This document shows positions 36,613 through 46,009 of a stretch of DNA of 64,000 nt, piece after piece (the stretch's first letter is position 1; each line of letters begins with the position of its first letter). Below the pieces are notes generated by a model. The model saw only the letters and a list, made by a program, of their open reading frames with translations. It searched no databases and was not told the origin of the DNA. The DNA comes from Tidjanibacter sp. Its GTDB lineage: Bacteria > Bacteroidota > Bacteroidia > Bacteroidales > Rikenellaceae. The stretch is taken from contig JAFTUI010000005.1 in assembly GCA_017466345.1 (NCBI GenBank), positions 80,886 to 144,885 of the forward strand. Reading direction: 5' to 3'. The position numbers and the translations under genes are program-made.

Positions 36613-36912
36613 GGCAAATGCGAGTAAGCGAGGGCAGAGGCTGCTTGCAGACTATGCCGAGCGGGAGCATTTTAGAGCAGCCGAAGGCTGGTCAATTGAG
36701 AGTTGAGAGTTGAGAGTTGAGAATTGAGAATTGAGAGTTGAGAATTGAGAATTGAAAATTTTGGTGCGCCACGATGTTTCGTGGCGCAATTTTTATTTAC
36801 CCCTAAGCCCCACTATCAAAGATGGATTGGTCAAAGATTAATCGGATACTCTTTGAAAAGTTTTGGTTTTGGAAAGGGAAATTCTCAATTCTCAATTCTC
36901 AATTTTCAATTC
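36611..36912 (+). repeat. Dispersed ~85-nt hairpin repeat (copy 5) and long TTGAGAA microsatellite
   Basis: Forward copy at 36611-36698 directly after thiD, followed by about ten TTGAGAG/TTGAGAA heptamers to 36757 and another run in opposite sense at 36878-36912. The 430-base gap before secDF has no gene. Confidence 0.8.
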
Positions 36913-36916
36913 GAAT

Positions 36917-36947
36917 GTTGTGTTTTCGGAAAAAAGGATTAACTTTG
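36917..36947 (+). promoter_or_regulatory. Promoter of secDF
   Basis: GTTG (36917-36920, one mismatch to TTTG), 19 bases, TAACTTTG (36940-36947). A leader of about 95 bases, with a GCGCATTATGCGC palindrome near 36958-36970, precedes the start codon. Confidence 0.7.
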
Positions 36948-37048
36948 CGAGTTATTTGCGCATTATGCGCGTACGCGGAGCGTGCGTGAGAAGTGCGTAA
37001 GGAGCAGAAAAACAAGACAAAACAATAATAATTCAAACACTAAAAACA

Positions 37049-40000
37049 ATGCAGAACAAAGGTCTTATTAAATTCATTGCGATTGTTTTGGCAATTGCGT
37101 GTGCTTACCAACTTTCGTTCACTGTTGTTTCGGGCGTTGTGGAGAACAAGGCAGAGAAGTATGCTCAGGAGCAGGTTGCTGCCACTACCGTTACTCCCGC
37201 TATGCTCGAAAAAGCAGGTATGAGCGAACAGGCTTACCGCGAGTATATGCTCGTAAAGAAAGAGCAGCAGTATCTCGACAGCGTTAAGTCGAAACCCGTT
37301 TTCAACGTACTCGTGAAGAAATTTACCTATGCAGAGGTTAAGGAGAAAGAGTTGAATCTCGGTCTTGACCTTCGCGGTGGTATGAACGTGATGCTCGAAA
37401 TTGCAGTAGAGGACGTAGTTGTGGCTCTCTCGAACGACTCGAAAGACCCCACCTTCCTCGCAGCAATCGAGGAGGCTAAGGTGGAGGCTAAGAACTCGCA
37501 GAGCGACTATATCACTCTCTTTGCTAAGGCTTACGACCGCCTCTCGAATGGCGCACCCCTTTCGCTGATTTTCAACAATCAGATTATGAAAGACAAGGTG
37601 AACCTCAACAGCACCAATGACGAAGTGTTGAAAGTGTTGCGCGAGGAGTCGGAGAGCGCTATCGCAAACTCCTACAACGTGCTCCGCAGCCGTATCGACC
37701 GCTTTGGTGTGGCTCAGCCCAACATCCAGCGTTTGGAGAACTCGGGTCGTATCTTGGTAGAGCTTCCCGGTGTTAAGGAGCCCGAGCGTGTTCGTAAACT
37801 CTTGCAGGGTACCGCTTCGTTGGAGTTCTGGGCAACCTACGACAATGACGAGATTCTTCCCCAGTTGCAGAGGGTTAACAACGTACTCCGCAACCTTGGC
37901 GTAAATGGTGTTGAGGTTGAGGCTGAGAAAGCAGAGGCTTCGGAGGGCGACCTCGTGGCTGAGTTGGAGGGCGCAGAGGTGTCGGCAGAGGCAGAACTTG
38001 CAGCCTACAACAAGGCTAACCCCCTCTTCGCAAAACTTATGCCCGCTGTTGATGCAACAGGTCGCGCATACCGTGGTCCCGTTGTAGGTCACGCTATGAG
38101 CTACGATATGGAGACTATTGACGAGTACCTCGCAATGCCTCAGGTTAAAGCCGTTCTCAATCCCGATGTTCGCTTTATGTGGAGCGCAAAATCGGTTGAC
38201 GAGGCTGGCACTATATACGAACTCTACGCCATCAAGGCTGACGGTCGTGACGGCAAGGCTCCTCTGGATGGCGGTTCGGTAGTTGACGCTTCGCCCCAGT
38301 ATTCCGAGATGGGTGGTGCTGCCGAGGTTGATATGGTTATGAATACCAACGGCTCGAATGTTTGGGCTCGTATGACCAAGGCTAACATCGGCAAGAGCAT
38401 CGCTATCGTTCTCGATGGCGTGGTTTACTCGGCTCCTACCGTACAGAACGAGATTACCGGCGGTCGCTCGGCTATCACCGGTAACTTCACCATTACCGAG
38501 GCTACCGACTTGGCTAACGTGCTCAAATCGGGTAAACTTCCCGCTCCTGCTCGCATCATTCAGGACACTGTTGTAGGTCCTTCGCTCGGTGCTGAGAGTA
38601 TCAACGCCTCGCTCATCTCGTTCATCATCGCCTTCGTGCTCGTACTCGCTTATATGATTTTCTTCTATAAGGGTGCAGGTGTTGTTGCAAGCCTTGCTTT
38701 GGTTTGCAACGTATTCTTCCTCTTTGGTGTATTGGCATCGTTTGGTGCAGTACTTACCCTGCCCGGTATCGCAGGTATCGTGCTTACTCTGGGTATGGCT
38801 GTGGATGCTAACGTAATTATCTACGAGCGCGTGAAGGAGGAACTCTGGGCTGGTAAAGGTCTTTCGGCAGCTATCACCGCAGGTTACAAGAACGCAATGA
38901 GCGCAATTATCGACTCGAACATCACCACCATCATCACCGGTATTGTTCTGTTCGTATTCGGTACAGGTCCCGTTCAGGGCTTTGCAACTACCCTTATCAT
39001 CGGTATCATCACCTCGCTCTTCACCTCGCTCTTCTTCACTCGTATGATTTTCGAGGCTCGCGTGGCAAAGGGTAAGAATGTTACCTTCTCGAACAAACTC
39101 ACCGACAAGTTCCTTGCTAACACCAAGATTAACTTCATCGGCATCCGTAAAGTATCCTACATCGTATCGGCTGCTTTGATTTTGGCTTCGGTTGTATCGC
39201 TTTCTACCCGTGGCTTGAACTATGGCGTTGATTTCTCGGGTGGTCGTACCTTCGTAGTACGCTTCGACCAGCCCGTTACCGCCGACCAGGTTCGCGAGGG
39301 CTTGCAGGTAGTCTTTGACGCTGCCGAGGGCGATGCAAGCGAGAAATCGTTTGAGGTTAAGCAGTTTGGCGATGACAGCCAGATGCGTATCGTAACCCAG
39401 TACCTCCACGCCGACCAGAGCGATGACGCAACCGCTAAGGTTGAGAATCTGCTCTATGAGGGTGTTAAGGAGTTGTATACTACCGATATTACTCTCGATG
39501 AGTTCACTTCGACCGCTACCAACCCCAATGGTATCATCCAGGCAGATATGGTAGGTCCCAGCGTTGCAAGCGACATCACTCGTGGTGCATTCATCTCCGT
39601 ATTCTTCGCACTCATCGCCATCGGTCTTTATATCATCATCCGATTCAAGAAATGGCAGTGGGGTGCAGGTTCGGTTGTGGCTTTGGCACACGATGCGTTC
39701 CTCACAATGGGTATCTTCTCGCTCTTGCACGGTATCCTTCCCTTCAACTTGGAGGTAGACCAGTCGTTCATCGCAGCAATCCTTACCATTATCGGTTACT
39801 CGATTAACGATAAGGTGGTTATCTTCGACCGTATCCGCGAATTTACCACCCTCTATCCCAAACGCAACCTCAAAGAGACCATCAACGCAGCAGTTAATAC
39901 CACTTTGGCCCGTACCATCAACACATCGGGTACCACTTTGGTAACTCTGCTTTCGATCTTCCTCTTTGGTGGTGCCGTTATCCGCGGTTTCGTATTCGCA

Positions 40001-40117
40001 CTGATGTTCGGTGTGATTATCGGTACCCTTTCGTCCATCTTCATCGCTACTCCCGTTGCTTATGACCTTATGAGCCGCGCAGAGCGCAAAGAGAACAAGA
40101 AGGTGGCTGCTAAATAG
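37049..40117 (+). CDS. secDF: Fused protein translocase subunit SecDF
   Basis: A 1022-residue single-chain SecD-SecF, an inner-membrane RND-type motor that uses proton flow to pull exported proteins into the periplasm. SecD half: one N-terminal helix, the NLGLDLRGGMNVMLEI motif near residue 110, large periplasmic domains, and a five-helix bundle after about residue 510. SecF half: GLNYGVDFSGGRTFVVRF near residue 725, then a second helix bundle (GYSINDKVVIFDRIRE). SecD and SecF are separate in many bacteria; the fusion is common in Bacteroidota. Confidence 0.97.
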   Translation: MQNKGLIKFIAIVLAIACAYQLSFTVVSGVVENKAEKYAQEQVAATTVTPAMLEKAGMSEQAYREYMLVKKEQQYLDSVKSKPVFNVLVKKFTYAEVKEKELNLGLDLRGGMNVMLEIAVEDVVVALSNDSKDPTFLAAIEEAKVEAKNSQSDYITLFAKAYDRLSNGAPLSLIFNNQIMKDKVNLNSTNDEVLKVLREESESAIANSYNVLRSRIDRFGVAQPNIQRLENSGRILVELPGVKEPERVRKLLQGTASLEFWATYDNDEILPQLQRVNNVLRNLGVNGVEVEAEKAEASEGDLVAELEGAEVSAEAELAAYNKANPLFAKLMPAVDATGRAYRGPVVGHAMSYDMETIDEYLAMPQVKAVLNPDVRFMWSAKSVDEAGTIYELYAIKADGRDGKAPLDGGSVVDASPQYSEMGGAAEVDMVMNTNGSNVWARMTKANIGKSIAIVLDGVVYSAPTVQNEITGGRSAITGNFTITEATDLANVLKSGKLPAPARIIQDTVVGPSLGAESINASLISFIIAFVLVLAYMIFFYKGAGVVASLALVCNVFFLFGVLASFGAVLTLPGIAGIVLTLGMAVDANVIIYERVKEELWAGKGLSAAITAGYKNAMSAIIDSNITTIITGIVLFVFGTGPVQGFATTLIIGIITSLFTSLFFTRMIFEARVAKGKNVTFSNKLTDKFLANTKINFIGIRKVSYIVSAALILASVVSLSTRGLNYGVDFSGGRTFVVRFDQPVTADQVREGLQVVFDAAEGDASEKSFEVKQFGDDSQMRIVTQYLHADQSDDATAKVENLLYEGVKELYTTDITLDEFTSTATNPNGIIQADMVGPSVASDITRGAFISVFFALIAIGLYIIIRFKKWQWGAGSVVALAHDAFLTMGIFSLLHGILPFNLEVDQSFIAAILTIIGYSINDKVVIFDRIREFTTLYPKRNLKETINAAVNTTLARTINTSGTTLVTLLSIFLFGGAVIRGFVFALMFGVIIGTLSSIFIATPVAYDLMSRAERKENKKVAAK

Positions 40118-40148
40118 TGGCTTGTAGCAAACCTTAGATAAGTTTCGC

Positions 40149-40189
40149 GAGGGGATGAGGATTGTTAAAATCCTCATCCTCTCTTTTTG
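40149..40189 (+). terminator. Intrinsic terminator after secDF
   Basis: GAGGGGATGAGGATT pairs with AATCCTCATCCTCTC around a short loop and is followed by TTTTTG. Confidence 0.88.
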
Positions 40190-40223
40190 TAAGTGTGCCT
40201 TGTGGGCGATTAGGTCGTTGCAC

Positions 40224-40300
40224 GGCGAGTAAGTGAGTGCCGAGGTAGTTTGTTCACTATGCCGAGCGAGAGCATTTTAGACAAAACTTTGTTTTGTCAA
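40224..40300 (+). repeat. Strongly diverged copy of the ~85-nt hairpin repeat
   Basis: The layout GCGAGTAAG...ACTATGCCGAGCG...GAGCATTTTAGA...GTCAA matches the family, but the apical hairpin has changed from GAGCAGCC/GGCTGGTC to GACAAAAC/GTTTTGTC (40280-40298) while staying fully paired. The hairpin covers the -33 box of the next promoter. Confidence 0.65.
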
Positions 40301-40318
40301 CTATAATAGGTATCTTTG
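40288..40318 (+). promoter_or_regulatory. Promoter of the GH2-like gene
   Basis: TTTG (40288-40291), 19 bases, TATCTTTG (40311-40318), 21 bases before the start codon. The -33 box is the loop of the palindrome at 40280-40298, a possible operator or attenuation site. Confidence 0.82.
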
Positions 40319-40339
40319 TGCAATAGAGCACTATGTAAG

Positions 40340-42367
40340 ATGAAAAAGGCGTTTTTTAGACTCATATTGGTAGCAGTGGTGGCGGTGTGCGGAGCGCAGA
40401 GTCTTGCGGCACGCGAAGTGTATAGCCTCAACCGCGACTGGAAATTCTTTACCTACTCCGAGGACAACTCCTCGATAGTAAACCTACCCCACCAATGGAA
40501 CTCGGACGCACTTGGCGGACGTAGGGACTACTATCGTGGTACGGGCAACTATCTGCGCTATGTAGACTTTCGCCCCGAATGGAAGGGTAAGCGCATCTAT
40601 CTGCGTTTTGGAGCTGCCAACCTTGTTACAGACCTGCTGATAAATGGTCGCTATGTGGGACGTCACGAGGGCGGTAGCAGTGCCTTTACGTTCGAGATTA
40701 CGGACTTTGTGAACTTCAACGGCAGGGATTTGCTGTGGGTTATTGTAGGTAACGTAAGCCAAAGCGAGGTTATGCCTACTGCGGGCAATGAGATTTGCTA
40801 TGGCGGACTATTCCGTGGGGCGCAGATAATCGTTGAGGAACCAACACACATAGCCCTCGACCACTTCTCCTCAAATGGCGTATATATACATAATAAAAAG
40901 GTATCTGCCGAGAGTGTGAATGGCGAGGTGGAGGTGCGCCTCAGTGCTCTTGCGGCCCAGAGTGCTTCGCTCTTGCTTTCTATTAGCGACCAAGAGGGCA
41001 AGGAGGTCTTCTCCACAACCCAGAAGGTGCGCACCACAAAGGGCTCAACAGCCACCTTCGTACCCTTCGAGATTGACAATCCCACACTCTGGAACGGCAC
41101 CCACAATCCCGCACTCTACACCTTCAACCTAAACCTCAGCGTTGGTGGCAATGTGTGTGACGAGGTGACGGTGCAGAGTGGTTTCCGTACCTATCAGATA
41201 ACCTCCGATGGCTTTGTGCTCAATGGCGAGAAGTACCCCATTAGGGGTGTGCTCTTGCGCCGCGACAGGGCACTGAGTGGTATGGCGGTGTCGGAGCGCG
41301 AGATATTGGAGGATGTGGAGTTTGCCTGCGAGATGGGAGCCAATGCCATTCGTGTGGTGGGTGGCTCGCACCATCCTGCATTCTACCGCATCTGCAACAA
41401 CCTCGGCATACTCGTCATCAACGACCTGCCTCTGATGGGCGCAACAACGCTCAATGGCAAAGGCTTTTTCGACACCCCCGCTTTCCGCGAAAATGGCAAA
41501 GAGCAGTTGCAGGAGATGATTTACCAGAACTACAACCATCCCTCGGTCATTGCGTGGAACCTCTTTTCGGAACTCGAAACACGAGGCGAAAACCCAGCAG
41601 ACTACATTCGAGAACTACACTCGCTCTCCAAGCGACTCGACCCCAACCGCTTCACTTCGGGTTGGAGCAATCAGGATGGCGAGATAAATTTTGTCACTGA
41701 TCTTATTGTGTGGAGCCACTCGTTTGGCTGGATGGAGGGGCTGCCAAGCGACATTGCCGTATGGCAAGAACAACTCCACTCGGTACCCGAGTGGGATGCA
41801 CTGCACTCGGCTGTGAGCTACAAGTGTGGTGGCAACATCTTCCACCAAAGCGGAGTGCTCGAAAAACCGCTCTCTTCGAGCAATTGGCATCCCGAGAGGT
41901 GGCAGACACACTTCCACGAGAGCTACCTCGCAGCACTCGAAAGCGACAATTCGATGTGGGGCATCTTTGTCGATGGGCTCTTCGACTACGCCTCGGTGGA
42001 TACACACCGCTCGGCAGGCGGAGTGTGTGATATGGGTGTGGTGAGTTTCAACCGCCAAGTACGCAAAGACGCCTTCTATCTCTACAAGGCTCGCTGGAAC
42101 ACCTCGGACGACTTCCTTCACATCGTAGAGAGTCGTTGGGCTCGCCGTGCGGACCGTCAGCAAACCATCAAGGTCTTTACCAACCTCCCCGAGGTGGAAC
42201 TCTCCGTAAATGGCGTATTCCTCGGCTCGAAGGAGGTTGTGGATGGTATAGTGGCGTGGCAGGATGTTGAGATGGAGTATGGCACCAACACCATAGAGGT
42301 AACATCGCGTGGTCTTACCGACCGCATAAGCATAGAGATACCCCAGAGTTACTCGGCAGATTTGTAG
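40340..42367 (+). CDS. Secreted glycoside hydrolase family 2-like protein with altered active site
   Basis: About 675 residues from the ATG giving MKKAFFRLI, with a signal peptide cleaved near AAREV. GH2 layout: jelly-roll sugar-binding domain (about 25-180), immunoglobulin-like domain (about 185-300), TIM barrel (about 305-595) and a C-terminal beta domain (VFTNLPEVELSVNG). The acid/base Glu is probably 411 in NLFSE, where Asn normally precedes it. The nucleophile motif expected as SEYGAGG reads S493-YKCGG, so the Glu is missing. It may be inactive, use a different mechanism, or only bind sugar. No SusC/SusD pair is near. Confidence 0.8.
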   Translation: MKKAFFRLILVAVVAVCGAQSLAAREVYSLNRDWKFFTYSEDNSSIVNLPHQWNSDALGGRRDYYRGTGNYLRYVDFRPEWKGKRIYLRFGAANLVTDLLINGRYVGRHEGGSSAFTFEITDFVNFNGRDLLWVIVGNVSQSEVMPTAGNEICYGGLFRGAQIIVEEPTHIALDHFSSNGVYIHNKKVSAESVNGEVEVRLSALAAQSASLLLSISDQEGKEVFSTTQKVRTTKGSTATFVPFEIDNPTLWNGTHNPALYTFNLNLSVGGNVCDEVTVQSGFRTYQITSDGFVLNGEKYPIRGVLLRRDRALSGMAVSEREILEDVEFACEMGANAIRVVGGSHHPAFYRICNNLGILVINDLPLMGATTLNGKGFFDTPAFRENGKEQLQEMIYQNYNHPSVIAWNLFSELETRGENPADYIRELHSLSKRLDPNRFTSGWSNQDGEINFVTDLIVWSHSFGWMEGLPSDIAVWQEQLHSVPEWDALHSAVSYKCGGNIFHQSGVLEKPLSSSNWHPERWQTHFHESYLAALESDNSMWGIFVDGLFDYASVDTHRSAGGVCDMGVVSFNRQVRKDAFYLYKARWNTSDDFLHIVESRWARRADRQQTIKVFTNLPEVELSVNGVFLGSKEVVDGIVAWQDVEMEYGTNTIEVTSRGLTDRISIEIPQSYSADL

Positions 42368-42388
42368 CCCCCCCTGTGTGGACAAAAT

Positions 42389-42421
42389 AACGGGCGCAGA
42401 GGATAGTTCTCTGCGCCCGTT
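42389..42421. terminator. Convergent terminator between GH2-like gene and fabZ
   Basis: AACGGGCGCAGAG pairs with CTCTGCGCCCGTT around GATAGTT; a perfect 13-bp stem between two convergent genes, usable from both sides. Confidence 0.8.
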
Positions 42422-42441
42422 GTGTGTTATGTGTCGAAACC

Positions 42442-42864
42442 CTACGCTACACTATCGACCAGCGCAAACGACAAATCGCCTTTGCAGCAGAGTTTATCCT
42501 CCACCCTCAATTCGGCACTGCAAAAGACCAACACCCCACGCCTATTGGTCAGCGTGGCAGTTACCTCGCAGAGGTCGCCGGGGCGCACAGGATGCTTGAA
42601 GCGCACATTGTTGATGCCCGTATAGAGCGTGGTCTTACCTATAATATCATCGCCCAGCAGCAAACCGCAACTCTGCGCCATAATCTCGCACAGAATAACC
42701 CCGGGGACTATCGGGTTGCCCTCGAAGTGCCCACGACAGAAAAACTCATCCTCGCGGATGCGGTATTTGGCGTGGCATACACCCTGCTCGTCAATCTCTG
42801 CCTCGTCCACGAGCAACATCGGCTCGCGCTGAGGTAGGTATTTTTTCAGCTCCTCGCGGTTCAT
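42442..42864 (-). CDS. fabZ: 3-hydroxyacyl-ACP dehydratase FabZ
   Basis: A 140-residue hotdog-fold enzyme removing water from 3-hydroxyacyl-ACP. Catalytic His46 (RGHFEGNP) and Glu60 (LCEIMAQ) have the normal 14-residue spacing. It is a free-standing protein, consistent with the unfused LpxC at 16.3 kb. It begins 3 bases after the fabK stop, forming a fabK-fabZ unit for the last two steps of fatty-acid elongation. Confidence 0.92.
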   Translation of the reverse strand: MNREELKKYLPQREPMLLVDEAEIDEQGVCHAKYRIREDEFFCRGHFEGNPIVPGVILCEIMAQSCGLLLGDDIIGKTTLYTGINNVRFKHPVRPGDLCEVTATLTNRRGVLVFCSAELRVEDKLCCKGDLSFALVDSVA

Positions 42865-42867
42865 ATA

Positions 42868-43815
42868 CTACTCGATATTATTTGCCACAAACTCTCTAAT
42901 AACCCTCTCGGCACTGAGGATGAGGTCCTCGACAATAGCCCGAGCAGGCTCCGCCTTGCGCACCAAACCGGCGCACTCGCCAGCCATATAACTACCATAC
43001 TCATCGCCCTCCTGCACTGCCTTCCTCAACGAGCCCGTACCAAAGGCGAGCACCTCTTCGGGATTGGTGTTGGGATCGCTCTCCATCTTGGCAAACTCGC
43101 GCGAAAAGGGGGTTTTCAGCGAGCGCACAGGGTGTCCGAGAGTCTTACCCGTAACGGTTGTGGAGATGTCGGTGGCTTTGAGTATGCGCTCCTTGTAGGT
43201 GGGGTGCACGTTGCACTCATCGGCAACCAAAAAGCGTGTGCCTACCTGCACACCCTCGGCACCGAGCATAAAGGCTGCGGCTGCACCCCTGCCGTCGGCA
43301 ATACCGCCAGCCGCAATGACCGGAATATCCACCGCATCGACCACTTGGGGGATGAGAGGCAGCGTATGCAACTCGCCAACGTGACCGCCCGACTCGGCAC
43401 CCTCGGCAACAATAGCATCGGCACCCGCCCTCTGCATCTTCAAAGCCAGAGCCACCGAAGCCACAACGGGTATAACCTTGATGCCTGCTGCCTTCCAAGC
43501 CTCCATATACTTCACGGGCGAGCCTGCACCCGTAGTGACAATCCTTACGCCCTCCTCGATAATCATCTGAGCCACCTCGCCTGCGTTGGGCGACTGCAAC
43601 ATAATGTTCACGCCGAAGGGTTTATTGGTCAGTTCTTTACACTTCCTAATTTCGGCTCTTACAGCCTCCGTTCCGGCATTGATGGACGAGATGAGTCCAA
43701 GTCCGCCGGCGTTGGATACGGCAGCCGCCAGAGAGGCGTCAGCCACCCACGCCATACCGCCCTGAATGACGGGATACTCTATGCCGAGCATCTGGCAAAT
43801 TCTACTCTTAATCAT
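42868..43815 (-). CDS. fabK: Enoyl-ACP reductase II (FMN type)
   Basis: A 315-residue FMN-dependent TIM-barrel protein of the nitronate monooxygenase/FabK family. IQGGMAWV near the start, NKPFGVNIML, IVTTGAGSP, EGAESGGHVGE and the flavin-phosphate loop IAAGGIADGRGAAAAFMLGAEGVQVGTRF are all present. The GHxGE block and pairing with fabZ favour FabK, which reduces enoyl-ACP, over nitronate monooxygenase. A TAAATTTG box on the reverse strand at 43869-43876 may be its promoter. Confidence 0.87.
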   Translation of the reverse strand: MIKSRICQMLGIEYPVIQGGMAWVADASLAAAVSNAGGLGLISSINAGTEAVRAEIRKCKELTNKPFGVNIMLQSPNAGEVAQMIIEEGVRIVTTGAGSPVKYMEAWKAAGIKVIPVVASVALALKMQRAGADAIVAEGAESGGHVGELHTLPLIPQVVDAVDIPVIAAGGIADGRGAAAAFMLGAEGVQVGTRFLVADECNVHPTYKERILKATDISTTVTGKTLGHPVRSLKTPFSREFAKMESDPNTNPEEVLAFGTGSLRKAVQEGDEYGSYMAGECAGLVRKAEPARAIVEDLILSAERVIREFVANNIE

Positions 43816-43883
43816 AGGCTCAAATCTTTTTGTATGTTGTGTGCCTTATATGTACAATTTCACGACCACAAATTTAGTATATT

Positions 43884-43914
43884 TTTGCAAAAGCGAAAAA
43901 TTGCGTTACCTTTG
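43884..43914 (+). promoter_or_regulatory. Promoter of tRNA-Ser(UGA)
   Basis: TTTG (43884-43887), 19 bases, TACCTTTG (43907-43914), ending 11 bases before the mature tRNA 5' end. Confidence 0.85.
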
Positions 43915-43925
43915 CACCATCAATA

Positions 43926-44705
<780 letters not shown>

Positions 44706-44728
<23 letters not shown>

Positions 44729-44793
44729 TCGATACCCTTTTGAGGTATACGCACTTTCCAGGCGCGCTCCTTAAACCACTCGGTCACCTCTCC
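44706..44793 (-). tRNA. tRNA-Ser (anticodon GGA)
   Basis: An 88-nt class II tRNA on the reverse strand with acceptor GGAGAGG/TCTCTCC and anticodon loop CTGGAAAG giving GGA. A long variable arm (GTATACCTCAAAAGGGTAT) and a GGTTCGAATCC T loop are present. CCA is not encoded. It points toward tRNA-Ser(UGA), sharing with it the 3' end and terminator region. Confidence 0.96.
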
Positions 44794-44929
44794 TTTTATA
44801 TGTCATCACGCCTCATTGGGCGCGAAAGCGGGCGCAAGATAAGAATAATTTTTGGTTTTCAGCTACTATTGGCGTTTTTTTATTTCTCGCACCCCATTCC
44901 ACACCCATAGGTATTAAAAAAGACACCTG

Positions 44930-45135
44930 AGTTTTTATAGGGCGTATAAGGCTTATAGGGCATATAGGCGACAGACCTCTCCCGCCTTCGGCACCCTCCC
45001 CTAACTTAGGGGAGGGTTAAGTGTATTGCTCCCCTAAGTTAGGGGAGTTGTCGCAAAGCGACTGAGGGGTCTGTCCGACACACGCCCCCACTCTTCGCGC
45101 ACCCCCTCTAACTTAGAGGGGGAATGTAGGGGAAC
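44930..45135. repeat. 9-mer tail repeat and CTCCCCTAA palindromes
   Basis: Degenerate TATAGGGC 9-mers (44935-44968) are followed by CTCCCGCCTTCGGCACC and then two CTCCCCTAA/TTAGGGGAG palindromes (44995-45050) and CCCCCTCTAACTTAGAGGGGG (45102-45122). The 412-base gap between tRNA-Ser(GGA) and the lipoprotein gene has no gene. Confidence 0.7.
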
Positions 45136-45205
45136 AAAAAATGGGGGCTGATGCTACACACCAAACAATAGCATCAGCCCCACGAAAAAAGGGAGGTTTT
45201 AATTT

Positions 45206-45616
45206 TTATTTACGAGTGAAGGTTATAGATTGGCTCTCTTCGTAGTAATCATAGTACATCACAAGGCGAAGTTTGTTTGCGGTAACAAACGCTTCGGTTC
45301 TGTCGCCAAATATATCCTCGATATTGCTACTTCCAATGAGCGTCAAAGCGTGTGTGGACTCATTGTAAACATATTCAAAATCACAGCTCTCTGTTTCGGA
45401 ACCACCTTCCCATTTGTAACTAAAATATATGGAACCAGAACCGTCATTCTTAAAGGTTAAGGTATAGGTTGCAGTTTCCCCGTCTTCATATTTCTCGCTG
45501 AATTCCCAAGTACCAACGATTGTGAGGTCGTTACTCTCCTCTTCGGAGCAAGCGGTGAAGAGCGATGCGCTGAAAAGTGTGGCGATAGTAGCCAGCAAAA
45601 TAGTAAATTTCTTCAT
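45206..45616 (-). CDS. Small lipoprotein with lipocalin-like domain
   Basis: About 136 residues from the ATG giving MKKFTILLAT. The lipoprotein signal ends at Cys23 (LFTAC), followed by an acidic SEEESND linker. The mature part begins IVGTWEFSEKYED and continues as short beta strands, the pattern of the lipocalin-like domains common in Bacteroidales lipoproteins. Function and ligand unknown. It is transcribed alone; its exact family is not recognised. Confidence 0.6.
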   Translation of the reverse strand: MKKFTILLATIATLFSASLFTACSEEESNDLTIVGTWEFSEKYEDGETATYTLTFKNDGSGSIYFSYKWEGGSETESCDFEYVYNESTHALTLIGSSNIEDIFGDRTEAFVTANKLRLVMYYDYYEESQSITFTRK

Positions 45617-46009
45617 AACTGTTTGTTTTTTGTGTTTAACAATTAATGTGGGTTTAATTTGGTGTTCGTGCAATAAAAAACGCGGATGCCAGCATTGTAT
45701 CCGTGTACGAGGTATTGGACGACCCCAAAAAGAGATACAAGAGGAACCCGCGCAGTAAAGACAGCACGAGCACCAACTTCCATTCCTCTTTTTGCGTGAA
45801 AGTGTCCAATTTTCGTACACAAGAAGAAAAGCCGATGCGCTTATCAAATATGTATTTTTCTCAAAACATCACTCCAACAAGGGAGAACTTTGTTACTTCA
45901 TAGGCAATGTTTTTGTTGTTTGTTTTGACAAAGGTAACGATTATTTCTAAAAAATCATCTCTCTGTTATATTATTTTTCGGTAGCCCCCGATGTGGGGGC
46001 TATCGGTTT
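45617..46009. other. Intergenic region with a lone hairpin
   Basis: About 390 bases with no convincing gene. A TAGCCCCC-GATGT-GGGGGCTA hairpin at 45982-46002 is followed by TCGGTTTTT on the forward strand. It lies just after the ansA stop codon on the reverse strand, but the T-run is on the forward side. Confidence 0.5.

Noticed and set aside
37040-40177. A 1045-codon open frame opposite secDF
   Set aside because: Same effect; the translation is rich in His, Cys and Asn with no domain, and secDF itself is unmistakable.
45703-45903. A 66-codon open frame before the ansA 3' end
   Set aside because: No ribosome-binding site, no domain and ordinary composition for intergenic DNA.
45982-46002. 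Terminator of ansA
   Set aside because: The hairpin is well placed but its T-run is on the other strand, so it was described without assigning it to ansA.
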